This document shows, piece by piece, positions 34,501-42,843 of a stretch of 64,000 nt of DNA. The position numbers and the translations under genes are program-made. This stretch comes from JABFRG01 sp038210445 (GTDB taxonomy: Bacteria > Myxococcota_A > Polyangia > Polyangiales > Polyangiaceae), in assembly GCA_038210445.1 (NCBI GenBank), contig JBBQWQ010000025.1, forward strand, positions 1-64,000, read 5' to 3'. The notes beneath the pieces are model-generated. The model made no database searches. It was not told the origin of the DNA and worked only from the letters and a program-made list of their open reading frames with translations. Within the stretch, counting starts at the first letter, position 1. Each line of letters begins with the position of its first letter.

Positions 34501-35990
34501 GCATCGGCCAGCTCGGTCTCGTCTGCGCGCTCCCGCACAAGGACCACGCGTTCCTCCGCGACACCGTTGCCGAGCTCCCCTCGGGCGGTTTCCCGGAAGA
34601 CTTCCGCGTCCAGTACGCCAAGCAGAACGTCGCCTCGGGCGGCAAGTATCGCTGGCCGTACAAGGTCTCCAACGGCCAGCTCGCGTACTACCACAACTAC
34701 TTCTACGACAACGGCGCGGACATGTACGAGGTGGCCACGGACATCCTCGAGCGTTACGAGCTGATGTACCTCGACTACTTCTACCGAAAGAACGCTCGCG
34801 AGCGTAACGTCGGTAACGCGGGTCGCTCGATGTTCGGTCGCTTCTTCGACCGCATCCAGGCCCTCCAGTGGAACTGCCTCTCCGACGTCGTTCGCTCCGG
34901 CGGTCTCGCCACCGGCACCAGCTACGGCGACCAGGCCAACGAGCTCTCGCTCACCCTCATGTTCGACGCCATGGCCGCATCGCTCCTGCGACCCCAGCCC
35001 GGCGCTTACGTGAAGAACGCCCAGCCGGGCCAGCTGTTCGACCTGTACTCGAATCCGGAAACCCCGGCGACGAACCCGGTCTTCAGCCTCGGTGCAGGCG
35101 ACGCCCGGTACGTCGACTACCAGTTCGACCTCACCAAGCAGTTCGACTATCGCGCCTACGCCTTCCGCAGCGGCAGCTTCCTCGAGAAGCCCTACGCATC
35201 CATCGCGCTCACCGACGCCCGTCCGCAGCTCTCGACGGTCGCCCGTGAAACGTACCTCGACGGCCGCAACGTGATGTTCAGCTTCCGTTCGGCGATTCCC
35301 CAAGGGTTCGACCGCCTCATCGCCGGCATCATGGCCGACGACTACGACACCGTCGCTCCCTACGTCGACATCAACGACCCGCCCGACTCCACCGGCATGC
35401 GTCCCATCAAGACCATGCAGCTCTGGCAGACCGATGCCGCCAAGCTCACCCGTCCGGCTTCGGCCCGCCTGGTGGACCCGGTCCTCGGCTTCCGCGTCAA
35501 GGTGCCCACCATGGTGCTGATGATGCTGTACCAGCCCATCGACAGCAACATGGAGCTCATCCAGCGCACCCGCATCTGGGTCACCGGTGGCCAAGAGCAG
35601 ATTCGCATCCCCGATTCGGAGAAGGTCGTCTTCTACGATCCCATCGACGGCAACGAGTGGAACTCGCGTACCTTCGGTACCGAGACCATCGCCACCAAGC
35701 TGGTCGACAAGGGCATCGGCGCCCGCATGATCCAGCACGCCAACGAGCTCCTCCTTGCGGCGTACAACGTCGACTCGGAAGCGGTTCCTGGCGGCGCTCC
35801 CACCCAGGTTCGTCCCAAGTACCTGAACGGTCGCCCGGTCAAGGCAGGCGTGCCCATCACGTCGTCCGACCTCAAAGACGCCGTAGCTGCAGAGAAGCTC
35901 CGCACCTACGTCGCCTTCCTCAACCAAGTGCGCTCCGCGCTCTACTACCTGGGGTTCAGCCCCTGCGCCAACGGCGAGGCTTGTAACTAA
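31530..35990 (+). CDS. Giant metzincin-type zinc metalloprotease lipoprotein (copy 1)
   Basis: A 1486-aa exported protein. Signal peptide with lipobox-like AAGC (about residue 26), then INRVQPLAIKKADLVGD, shared with the next gene. The zinc site is LLHEMGHLMSMEHDFSGSWD at residues 803-813 (HExxHxxxxxH), with a Met-turn SSVMDY at about 890. The same layout occurs in the large DUF4953-type metalloproteases. Paired Cys occur throughout (NDCG, CDLNAGKC, CRKAGGD), and many Tyr/Trp-rich motifs repeat between the copies. Codon choice is strongly biased, as in highly expressed genes. The substrate is unknown; it is probably an outer-membrane or secreted protease. Confidence 0.85.
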   Translation: MGSAMLRRLALTALVAGLAAGPAAGCAQERDEINRVQPLAIKKADLVGDLQDPKDAPEFYMRSLITEVQRTNPWFSDGLQDLTRRIRFEVTEDYLIARNGYEYIKNSDGKGGPRGKVNNGPIVGKWAITSHFDIRKGYNAQTGELSNVIEENTTDRPWNQREFIRVDWSQNRADDPNQIFWYDEFGGDLKWGNVRYAESDKASEESRSDFSDIHKGYFDLTSRWVAGPQTLDYYGYALPACFLRNYNLSQGTYTADPSIECNDQEVTLRTAFWKVPTGAQATDYEVAEVTQWQGNIMGNLVMDRSGYDRNYGIVDDTWHTYIMRYNMWRKSHLANDCGNEAERTQAAADATCSGVNVNSYCDLNAGKCAMPYMDRTVRPVAFFVDPAMPAAMYPSTAKSIQEWNTALSRAASYAREAECRKAGGDINDDAIRTDCHRKYFDGDIDVKKEDAPKLLTDRGETAAVVMCHNPVVTGDDKECGPVGKRVRKGDIREHMIAWWNNPSFERPLGVIVWSGDPISGENIGSTVNIFGASVETYSARARDQIMLINGDVSPSEYAAGVMQQWYANEPGKYDNDPKVSPELDALAVKFKDGAKPQLTAAQAKERIEAVAPQIAAVSAQMGFQAALSKAKTAPERLVAYNGFVGQQSKAGAQGFATRDEHDSKLSARMQKLRAGGFEPKMMNDLWLSSAGVDPKYADAADVKKYMSPLDGMSAPTMSRLEQTEMERRKLMHMCKLQGPEMLTFNWMSGYSAKMKARYPNGQTATGDVAKLAGVEGQVIDRIIRGKLIFQELLAPIYEFTLLHEMGHLMSMEHDFSGSWDAPNFEPEYWTLRANGKKTSSVPCPATGRAKGSPDTCMGPRWLDPVTSDELGTTPGKEHDSADSYASSSVMDYKFDSIYSAKLGPMDKMAAKFIYTRMVELVDDEKYSLVPAAVGKRILPANTLMNSSDWFVSPGGIGDNEFIKHYTSLGQLMNAFDERRCREQTAEEAARGIGQLGLVCALPHKDHAFLRDTVAELPSGGFPEDFRVQYAKQNVASGGKYRWPYKVSNGQLAYYHNYFYDNGADMYEVATDILERYELMYLDYFYRKNARERNVGNAGRSMFGRFFDRIQALQWNCLSDVVRSGGLATGTSYGDQANELSLTLMFDAMAASLLRPQPGAYVKNAQPGQLFDLYSNPETPATNPVFSLGAGDARYVDYQFDLTKQFDYRAYAFRSGSFLEKPYASIALTDARPQLSTVARETYLDGRNVMFSFRSAIPQGFDRLIAGIMADDYDTVAPYVDINDPPDSTGMRPIKTMQLWQTDAAKLTRPASARLVDPVLGFRVKVPTMVLMMLYQPIDSNMELIQRTRIWVTGGQEQIRIPDSEKVVFYDPIDGNEWNSRTFGTETIATKLVDKGIGARMIQHANELLLAAYNVDSEAVPGGAPTQVRPKYLNGRPVKAGVPITSSDLKDAVAAEKLRTYVAFLNQVRSALYYLGFSPCANGEACN

Positions 35991-36010
35991 GCCCCCCCCG
36001 CGCTCAGTCA

Positions 36011-36036
36011 GGGCTCTCCGGAATCCCGGAGGGCCC
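36011..36036 (+). terminator. Strong hairpin between the two metalloprotease genes
   Basis: GGGCTCTCCGG at 36011-36021 pairs with CCGGAGGGCCC at 36026-36036 (11 bp with one G-T wobble, 4-nt loop). There is no U-run after it, so it is more likely a partial terminator, a processing or stabilising element, or an attenuator that sets the ratio of the two proteins, than a full stop. Confidence 0.55.
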
Positions 36037-36093
36037 CCCTCTGAGCCCCCATAAATTCCCATGGTTCATCGTCAAGGTTCGAAGGAGAGAGTG

Positions 36094-39000
36094 ATGCGTA
36101 ATCGTTGGCTGAGTCGTACAGGACTCATCGCTCTGTTGGGGCTATCCGTGGTGACCGGCGGCGGCGTCGGTTGCTCGGAAGCCGATCCGATCAATCGCGT
36201 CCAACCGGACTACATCAAGAAGGCCGACCTCGTCGGACCGAACAAGGACGTACCCTACGAGTGGTACATCCGGAATACGGTCATCGACACCGGTCGCTCC
36301 AACAGCTTTGCCTTCCCTGGTCTCCAGGACGAGCTGAAGCGAGTGCGTTGGGACATCGAGGAGAATCACCTCATTGCCCGCCGCTCGTACGAGCTCGTCT
36401 CGGGCTCCGACGGCAAGGGCTCGGACCCCAAGAAGAACGACGGCACCATCGTCGCCTCCTACCCCATCATGGGGCAGTTCGACATCCGTCGAGATTACAA
36501 CCCGGCGACCGGCGAAGAGAACAACGTCGTCGTCGAGAACATGGAACGCGCCTGGTACGACCGCGAGTACATCCGCGTCGACTGGTCGAAGAACGAAGTG
36601 AACGATCCGGAAGGTCTCTTCTGGTTCGACAAGATCTTCGGAGAAGTCGCCTTCCAGCCCACCGGCTACTACGAGAAGGACCCGAAGAGCGCGAGCGCGC
36701 CCGTGTACCAGCAAGACAAGGGCTACATGGACATCACGTCCAAGTGGACCGCCAAGACCGAGAACTTTGCCGGCATCCCGGGCCTGCCCGCCTGCACCAT
36801 CCTGAACTACTACACCGGTAGCGACGTGATGGAATGCAACGAGCAGGAGATCCAGATCCGCACCGCCTTCAAGCGCGTGGTCGACACCGACTACGAGGCC
36901 ATGGAGACCGACAGCGCGAAGTGGGCCATGTTCGGCACCTTCAACCGCGACCGCTACGGCTTCTCGCGGCAGTACGAGCTTCTCGACAAGCATTGGCACC
37001 GCCTGGTCGGTCGCCACAACCTCTGGAAGAAGAGCCACGCGTCGCAAGACGAGTGCTTCACGCCCCAGGCCGGCGAAGACGCGGAGACTACCCGCAAGAA
37101 CGCCGACTCCAGCTGCGAGCAGAAGAACGGCGCGGGTTCGCGCTGCGACCTCTACGCCGGCGAGGCCTACGCGAAGAAGGGTCTCTGCACCATTCCCCTC
37201 GCCAAGCGCGAAGTGAAGGCCGTGCCCTACTTCGTCTCCCGCAACATGCCGCAAGACCTCTGGGACACCAACCAGATCATCATCAACCAGTGGAACGACG
37301 CGATGGTCTCCGCCATTGCCGTCGGCCGCGAGGTCGAGTGCCGCCGCGGCGGTGGTGACAAGGACTCTTGCCACGCCCAGTTCTTCGACGGCGAGACCGC
37401 CAAGGCCGCCAACGGCCCCGCAGTGGTTCTCTGCCACAACCCGGCCACCAAGGCCGACCACGTGAGCTGCGGCGGCGAAGGCACCATCGCTCGCGAAGGC
37501 GACCTCCGCTACAGTCTCATCGCTTGGGTCGACCAGCCCCTCAAGGCTGCCCCGCTCGGCTACGGCCCCAACGGCGCCGACCCGCTCACCGGCGAAGTCG
37601 TGCAGTCCACGGCCTACATCTACGGCGCATCCCTCGACAGCTACGCCACCATGGCCCGCGACCTCGTTCGCGTCGCCAACGGCGAGCTCGACCCGCAAGC
37701 CTACGCGCTCGGACAGAACGTGAGCGGCGACCTCGGTCAGTTCACCAGCACTGCCTACCAGCAGGGCGTGTTCCAGCCGTACGCCGACTTCCTCGCCGGC
37801 AAGGCCACCGACGTTGCCGTGAAGACGGCCATGACGAACGAGCAGATTCGCAAGGCCAACGCAGCGGTCGACGTCACCCAGACGCTGGCCAAGCTCGGCA
37901 CCGTCAACGTCGACGGTCAGTCGCCCACGGCTCGCCTCGCTTCTGTCCAGGGCGCCATCGCGGCCCGCGGCATCGAGGGGCGCTCCGGCTTCGGCGGTCA
38001 AGCCGAGGCACTCGCGCGGATGAACTCGATGGCCCAGCGCCTCGCGGGTTCCCCCACCGAACAGAACCTCACGGGCACCACCGAGTGGAACGAGTACAAC
38101 TCGTTCCCGGTTCCGGTCACCCAGAACGCGGCGAACGACACCAAGCTCCTGAAGACCGCGCAGCAGACCAGCTCGCCCTTCGGCGGCACCCTCAGCCCCT
38201 TCGCCATGTCGCAGATGTTCCAGAAGATGGATGCCATCTTGGAAGCCCGCGGCGAGTGCATGTTCGGAACCAACGAGTTCAACGCGCCGCACTTCGAAGG
38301 CCTCGCGCGCCGCTTCAAGAGCCAGTTCGCGAACGACCCCAACGGTCTGTTCCTCGAGCTCCGCAAGCTCATCTACAAGGCCGTCACCGAGCACGAAGTC
38401 GGTCACACCATGTCGATGCGTCACAACTTCCAGGGCTCCTGGGACTCTGTGAACTTCCACCCGAACTACTGGAAGCTCCGGACCAAGGACGGCGCCGCCG
38501 CACAAGCTTGCACCACTGCTCGCGCTGATGGCTCCCCGGACACCTGCATGGGTCCCCGCTACCTCGACCCGTCCACCCCGGACGAAGACGGCGCAGGCGC
38601 GACGGCCCACCCCGGCATCGAAGAGTACGCCTACTCCTCCATCATGGACTACGGCTACGACTTCAACACCGACCTCCACGGTCTCGGTTCCTACGACCGC
38701 GCCATGATGAAGTTCGTGTACGGCAACGCCGTCGAGACCTTCCAGCCTGGTAGCAAGGTCGCCGCCCAGCTCGCGCCCCTCAACGCGATTCCCGGCCAGA
38801 CCATGCCCCGCGGCCCCGTCAGCGAGCAGTGGTGGGTCAAGCGCACCGACGCCCTCGTCGGTGGTGGCGACCAGGTTCAGCCCACGCACTACACGACCCT
38901 CGCCCGCATCATGCAGAGCGAGAAGCTCCTGTACGACGCCTCCCGCTGCCGCGAGCCCCGCGCCGACCTCGGCGAGGACTACTCGGCCATCGACGGCAAA

Positions 39001-40476
39001 ATCTGCGCTCCCCCGGAGAAGGACCACGCCTCGGTGCTCGACCTCCAGAGCGGCGAAGTCGAGCCCGGCATCCAGGGCAACCTGTACAAGACGGCTGACG
39101 GCCGCATTCGCTGGCCGTACCGCTTCGGTACCGACGAGTACAGCACCTACCCGCACAACCTCCGCTTCGATGCCGGCGCCGACGTCTACGAGTCCGCGGT
39201 CAACGTATCCAAGCTCTACGAGTACCGGTACATCCTGGACTTCTGGCGTCGCGGTCGCCGCGGCTGGATGACCTTCTTCGCAGGCAACCGCATCTGGGAC
39301 CGTTACTTCTCGCGCATGCACTCGATCGGTTGGCTCTCGGCCTCCAAGATCACCATGTACTCCGCGATGTACCCGTCGGTCGGCGCCAACCCGGCGCTCC
39401 TCTCCCCCGACTGGGGCCAGGGCTACGTGCTCGCCAGCAACGTGCTCTTCAACAGCCTCGAGCGCGCCATGCTCCGCGTCCAGCCCGGAAACTACGCGCC
39501 CAAGGCCTCTGTCCCGGGCCGCACCCAGGACATCCTTGAAGTCCCCGACTTCAACGAGCCCAGGACGTCGACCACCCGAGTCAGCGTTCTCGACGGCCGC
39601 TGGATCGACGACGACCTCAACAACGCAAAGGGCGGTTCGTTCCACTACCAGAACTACCACGAGCGTCTCGGCACCTACATGGAGAAGCCCCTCGCCATCG
39701 CTGGCCTCGCGGCGCTCTTCCCCCCGATGAACACGTACTACTCGCGTGATACGTACATCGACGGCCGCAACATGATGCTCAACTTCCGCAGCATCTACCC
39801 CGCCGCCTACGACCGACTCATCGCCGGTACCATGGCGAACGACACGGACGTGCTCGCTCCCTACACCGTCGGCAATGCCACCAAGGACAAGGCCTCGGTC
39901 ATCGAGTACCCGGACATCCTCTCCGCCGACTACAAGTACCCCACCGGCGCGAAGATCCTCGACCCGCTGGTTGGCTACAAGCTCCAGGTTCCGGTCATCA
40001 TCTACGGTCTCTACCTCGGCCAGGACGACGGGACCCGCACCTTCCAGAGCTCGGCACGGGTTTGGATCGAAGGCGCCTCCGAAGGCCTTACCGTTCCCGA
40101 CAACGAGAAGGACTTCTTCTTCGAAGTCGACCAGAACGGCGGCAGCGGTGTCCTCTGGGCCGCTCACATCCTCGGCACCGAGCTCCAGAACGGGACCTTC
40201 TCCCGCGCCAAGGGCATCGGCCACCGCATGATTCAGCACGCGAACATGCTCCTCGCCGGCGCCTACGCCATCCAGACGAATGCCGACGGTACCGCCAAGT
40301 ACGACGCCGTCACGCATCGCCCGCTCTGGGAGGCTGGCAAGGACGGCCAGTACCGCGTCTACGCCAGCGCCGACGATGCCGCCGCAGCTCAGAAAGAGTA
40401 CAAGCGCTACATCGGTGTGCTGAACGTGGTCCGCGGAATGATGTGGGATACGCGCTCGGACCTCAACGGGTTCTGA
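36094..40476 (+). CDS. Giant metzincin-type zinc metalloprotease lipoprotein (copy 2)
   Basis: A 1460-aa paralogue of the preceding protein. Lipobox GVGC (about residue 27), then INRVQPDYIKKADLVGP, nearly identical to copy 1. Zinc site TEHEVGHTMSMRHNFQGSWD at residues 767-777, Met-turn SSIMDYGYD at about 851, and GSPDTCMGPRYLDP shared with copy 1. HEVGHTMSMRHNF recalls the HEVGHTLGLRHNF signature of DUF4953 zinc metalloproteases. AAGGAG stands 6 nt before the ATG at 36094; an upstream ATG at 36061 is not supported. It begins about 100 nt after copy 1 and is followed by an intrinsic terminator, so the two form a unit. Confidence 0.85.
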   Translation: MRNRWLSRTGLIALLGLSVVTGGGVGCSEADPINRVQPDYIKKADLVGPNKDVPYEWYIRNTVIDTGRSNSFAFPGLQDELKRVRWDIEENHLIARRSYELVSGSDGKGSDPKKNDGTIVASYPIMGQFDIRRDYNPATGEENNVVVENMERAWYDREYIRVDWSKNEVNDPEGLFWFDKIFGEVAFQPTGYYEKDPKSASAPVYQQDKGYMDITSKWTAKTENFAGIPGLPACTILNYYTGSDVMECNEQEIQIRTAFKRVVDTDYEAMETDSAKWAMFGTFNRDRYGFSRQYELLDKHWHRLVGRHNLWKKSHASQDECFTPQAGEDAETTRKNADSSCEQKNGAGSRCDLYAGEAYAKKGLCTIPLAKREVKAVPYFVSRNMPQDLWDTNQIIINQWNDAMVSAIAVGREVECRRGGGDKDSCHAQFFDGETAKAANGPAVVLCHNPATKADHVSCGGEGTIAREGDLRYSLIAWVDQPLKAAPLGYGPNGADPLTGEVVQSTAYIYGASLDSYATMARDLVRVANGELDPQAYALGQNVSGDLGQFTSTAYQQGVFQPYADFLAGKATDVAVKTAMTNEQIRKANAAVDVTQTLAKLGTVNVDGQSPTARLASVQGAIAARGIEGRSGFGGQAEALARMNSMAQRLAGSPTEQNLTGTTEWNEYNSFPVPVTQNAANDTKLLKTAQQTSSPFGGTLSPFAMSQMFQKMDAILEARGECMFGTNEFNAPHFEGLARRFKSQFANDPNGLFLELRKLIYKAVTEHEVGHTMSMRHNFQGSWDSVNFHPNYWKLRTKDGAAAQACTTARADGSPDTCMGPRYLDPSTPDEDGAGATAHPGIEEYAYSSIMDYGYDFNTDLHGLGSYDRAMMKFVYGNAVETFQPGSKVAAQLAPLNAIPGQTMPRGPVSEQWWVKRTDALVGGGDQVQPTHYTTLARIMQSEKLLYDASRCREPRADLGEDYSAIDGKICAPPEKDHASVLDLQSGEVEPGIQGNLYKTADGRIRWPYRFGTDEYSTYPHNLRFDAGADVYESAVNVSKLYEYRYILDFWRRGRRGWMTFFAGNRIWDRYFSRMHSIGWLSASKITMYSAMYPSVGANPALLSPDWGQGYVLASNVLFNSLERAMLRVQPGNYAPKASVPGRTQDILEVPDFNEPRTSTTRVSVLDGRWIDDDLNNAKGGSFHYQNYHERLGTYMEKPLAIAGLAALFPPMNTYYSRDTYIDGRNMMLNFRSIYPAAYDRLIAGTMANDTDVLAPYTVGNATKDKASVIEYPDILSADYKYPTGAKILDPLVGYKLQVPVIIYGLYLGQDDGTRTFQSSARVWIEGASEGLTVPDNEKDFFFEVDQNGGSGVLWAAHILGTELQNGTFSRAKGIGHRMIQHANMLLAGAYAIQTNADGTAKYDAVTHRPLWEAGKDGQYRVYASADDAAAAQKEYKRYIGVLNVVRGMMWDTRSDLNGF

Positions 40477-40498
40477 GAGCACCTCACTGAAACGGGAA

Positions 40499-40532
40499 AA
40501 AGGCTCCGGGAAACCGGGGCCTTTCTTCTTTT
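40499..40532 (+). terminator. Intrinsic terminator of the metalloprotease pair
   Basis: AAAGGCTCCGG pairs with CCGGGGCCTTT (11 bp with one T-G wobble) around a GAAA tetraloop at 40510-40513, followed by a CTTCTTTT tract. It lies 22 nt after the second metalloprotease stop. Confidence 0.9.
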
Positions 40533-40599
40533 GTGGTCACCGCCGAAGCGGCTGCTCACTGCGTTCCGGATGCGCGCGTGCTGCTTGTGCGCGAGGCGT

Positions 40600-41391
40600 C
40601 TACAGGTGCTCGCGGTGTGCCTGGCGGCTGTTCCACAGGCGCAGCGCACCGGGGAGCACCCGCGCGGTGAAGCTCGCCGCCCGCACGAAGAGGCTCGTCT
40701 CGAGCACCGCTTGGTGCCGCGCCACTGCCTTCAGTGTGCGCGTAGCCACCTCGGCCGGCTCTTGCCGCTTGTCACCGCTGGGGCCGGTGGCGTCGCGCCG
40801 CAGCGCGTTCTCTCGGAACTCGGTCTCCACGGGACCCGGCCGCACCACCAGCACGTGAATCCCCGACGGCGCGAGCTCCGCGCGCATGGCGATGCTCAGC
40901 GCCTCGAGCGCGAACTTGCTGGCCGAGTAGGCTCCCAAGGTTGGGGTGACCGCAACGCCGGCGACCGACGAGACCATCACCACAGTGCCCGACGTGCGCG
41001 CCAGCGCATCGGTGCACAGCTGCGTCAGATGCAGCGGCGCGAACACGTTGAGCGCGAACACGTGCTCCAGGTCGGCCACCGCGATACTGCGCACCGGGGC
41101 GTAAAACCCACGCCCCGCGTTGTTCACGAGAACGTCGATGCGCTTGGCTTTCTCGAGGGCGAAGTCCACCAGCGCACGCCGCGTCGCGTCCTTGGTCACG
41201 TCGCCGGCGAAGGTGAAGGCCTGCCCGCCCACCTGTTCCACCTCGCGCGCCACCGCCCCAAGCTCCGCCTCGCGGCGCGCCATGAGCACGATGGTGGCGC
41301 CCTCCTTGGCCCACGCCAGCGAAAGTGCCTTACCGATGCCGGCCGAGGCTCCGGTGATGAGTACCACCGGTTTCGTTCGATCCGCCGCCAT
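40600..41391 (-). CDS. Short-chain dehydrogenase/reductase
   Basis: A 263-aa classical SDR. TGASAGIGKALSLAWA is the NAD(P)-binding motif, VNNAGRGFYAP the NNAG motif, SGTVVMVSSVAGVAV carries the catalytic Ser, and YSASKFALEALS holds the YxxxK pair. MARR after β2 suggests NADP preference. The Arg-rich C-terminal tail (LRLWNSRQAHREHL) resembles membrane-associated SDRs of the DHRS7/DltE-like group. The substrate cannot be predicted. Eleven nt separate it from the upstream FHA gene, so they may be co-transcribed. Confidence 0.9.
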   Translation of the reverse strand: MAADRTKPVVLITGASAGIGKALSLAWAKEGATIVLMARREAELGAVAREVEQVGGQAFTFAGDVTKDATRRALVDFALEKAKRIDVLVNNAGRGFYAPVRSIAVADLEHVFALNVFAPLHLTQLCTDALARTSGTVVMVSSVAGVAVTPTLGAYSASKFALEALSIAMRAELAPSGIHVLVVRPGPVETEFRENALRRDATGPSGDKRQEPAEVATRTLKAVARHQAVLETSLFVRAASFTARVLPGALRLWNSRQAHREHL

Positions 41392-41402
41392 CGCTGCCTA
41401 CT

Positions 41403-42368
41403 TCAGGAGTCCGACTCGATGTAGCCGGCCTTCAGCAGCTTCTGCAGCAGGCTGCCGGTGTCGAGGTCGGTGGAGATGCTCTTGTTGAAGAGGCCTTCCA
41501 TAGAGCCCTCGTTGAGGACCAGCTGGAAGACGTCGAGCTCCTCTTTCGAGAGCTCGCGCAGCGGCCGGCCCAGCGGCTGGGGAATCATCAGCCGCGCGTG
41601 GGGCGGGGGCAGCTTGTCGCGGATGACGTTGAACTCGTCGAGCTGGCGCAGGCCTTCCATGAGGATCTCCTGCACCGTGACGTCAATTTCACCGGCAAAC
41701 TCTGCGGGGTCCGGCGGCTCGAGATCGAACACGCCCTTGGACCAGGCGAGCATTCGATAAAGGCTCTTCATCGGAGGAACGTCGGTCACGTCGTTGATGA
41801 CCGCGAAGTACACGTTCCCCTTGCGCATGTAGATCTTGCCCGTGTCCTCTTCGGTACGGATGTAGAGTACACCGTTCTTCTTCGAGGTTCCGAAGAGCTG
41901 CAAGAGGTCGGGCAGGGGCACCTCTTCGATGCTGCCGGACATGGTGCGCGTTTGCGTGCCGCGTCGTTCGTTGGCGTAGCTCTCGAGATCGCGGCGCGGC
42001 GAGGTGCCCTCGCTGGGGGCGTCGCTGGCGATGACCTTGAGGATGCTGGTGCCGATGAGGACGCGATCGCCTTCTTTCAGGCGCGCGCGCTTGATCTTCT
42101 CGCCGTTGACGAAGGTTCCGTTGGTGGAGCCCAGGTCTTCGATCCAGATCTGGTCTTGCTGGAGCGCGATCCGCGCGTGACGACGGCTGACCATGTCTTC
42201 CACGAGCACCATGTCGAGGTCGCTGGAGCGGCCCACGATGATCTGTTTCTCGGGAACGATAGGGAACTCGCCGCCCTGGTACTTGCCGCTGATGAATCGA
42301 AGCACGAACGACCGCGCAGCTGCACGTAGGGGACCCGGGGTGTTCGCCTTGGGGGCGGGATCTTGCAT
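41403..42368 (-). CDS. FHA domain-DUF4388 signalling protein
   Basis: A 321-aa protein. The FHA domain (about 20-105) has IIVGRSSDLDMVL, MVSRRHARI and DLGSTNGTFVNGEKI, so it should bind phosphothreonine peptides. A DUF4388 (PATAN-like) domain follows at about 140-240: GSIEEVPLPDLLQLFGTSKK, GVLYIRTEEDTGKIYMRKGN, with a C-terminal winged-helix-like end (EGSMEGLFNKSISTDLDTGS). Such pairs link Ser/Thr-kinase signalling to motility or gene control in myxobacteria. The ATG at 42368 is chosen because the FHA region begins shortly after; the frame runs a further 59 codons without protein character. Confidence 0.9.
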   Translation of the reverse strand: MQDPAPKANTPGPLRAAARSFVLRFISGKYQGGEFPIVPEKQIIVGRSSDLDMVLVEDMVSRRHARIALQQDQIWIEDLGSTNGTFVNGEKIKRARLKEGDRVLIGTSILKVIASDAPSEGTSPRRDLESYANERRGTQTRTMSGSIEEVPLPDLLQLFGTSKKNGVLYIRTEEDTGKIYMRKGNVYFAVINDVTDVPPMKSLYRMLAWSKGVFDLEPPDPAEFAGEIDVTVQEILMEGLRQLDEFNVIRDKLPPPHARLMIPQPLGRPLRELSKEELDVFQLVLNEGSMEGLFNKSISTDLDTGSLLQKLLKAGYIESDS

Positions 42369-42843
42369 CGTCTGGGGGGCGTTCAATGGGGCGTCGGCAT
42401 GCCGCCCACGTTCACCCGAAAAGGGTAACGAGTTCCGCCGAGAAAGGTCAAGTGAACGGCCCCTTTCCCGAACTTTCGCAAGAACTGCGGTCGCGCTTGC
42501 GACCTTCGACCGGTCGCCGGTTCTCCCTTGCGCTTGGCAATTCAATGCCTTTCGCAGGCACTGAACGCCACCTCAAACCGACCGCGCTCCGTGGTCGCCG
42601 GTTCAGTGGGCGAGCCGCGGCGGGCATTTGGGCGCCTTCCTGCGCCGCCGGCTCGATGCATTGAGCATGTGGGGAAGCATGCCACCAAGCCGGAAGGGCC
42701 TCTGCCGCAGAAGCCCGAAGCTGCACTGAAATGGGCTACTAGTACCACCCATCCCCGGCCCTCGCGTGACCCGAGGATGTCCCCGTCACCCACTCTTGTC
42801 GCGCCGAAGGCCCGAGCCTCTCGGCGCCGACCGCAAGGCCACC
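42369..42843. other. 475-bp divergent control region upstream of kdd
   Basis: No gene is supported, although several frames are open. Near the kdd end, ATGGG at 42731-42735 and CCCAT at 42748-42752 flank the 8-bp palindrome TACTAGTA (42737-42744), a candidate operator. AAGG at 42832-42835 is the likely kdd ribosome-binding site. I looked for lysine- or folate-riboswitch features and found none. Confidence 0.5.

Noticed and set aside
36142..40482. 1446-codon open frame antisense to the second metalloprotease (and similar frames at 33411-36062 and 31302-33368)
   Set aside because: They arise because the sense genes have a strong codon bias that leaves few stops on the other strand; the translations are low-complexity Val/Gly/Arg/His runs without domains.
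42369..42843. Lysine or folate riboswitch ahead of kdd-fhs
   Set aside because: The metabolic context suggested one, but no conserved core sequence or pairing pattern of either class was seen.
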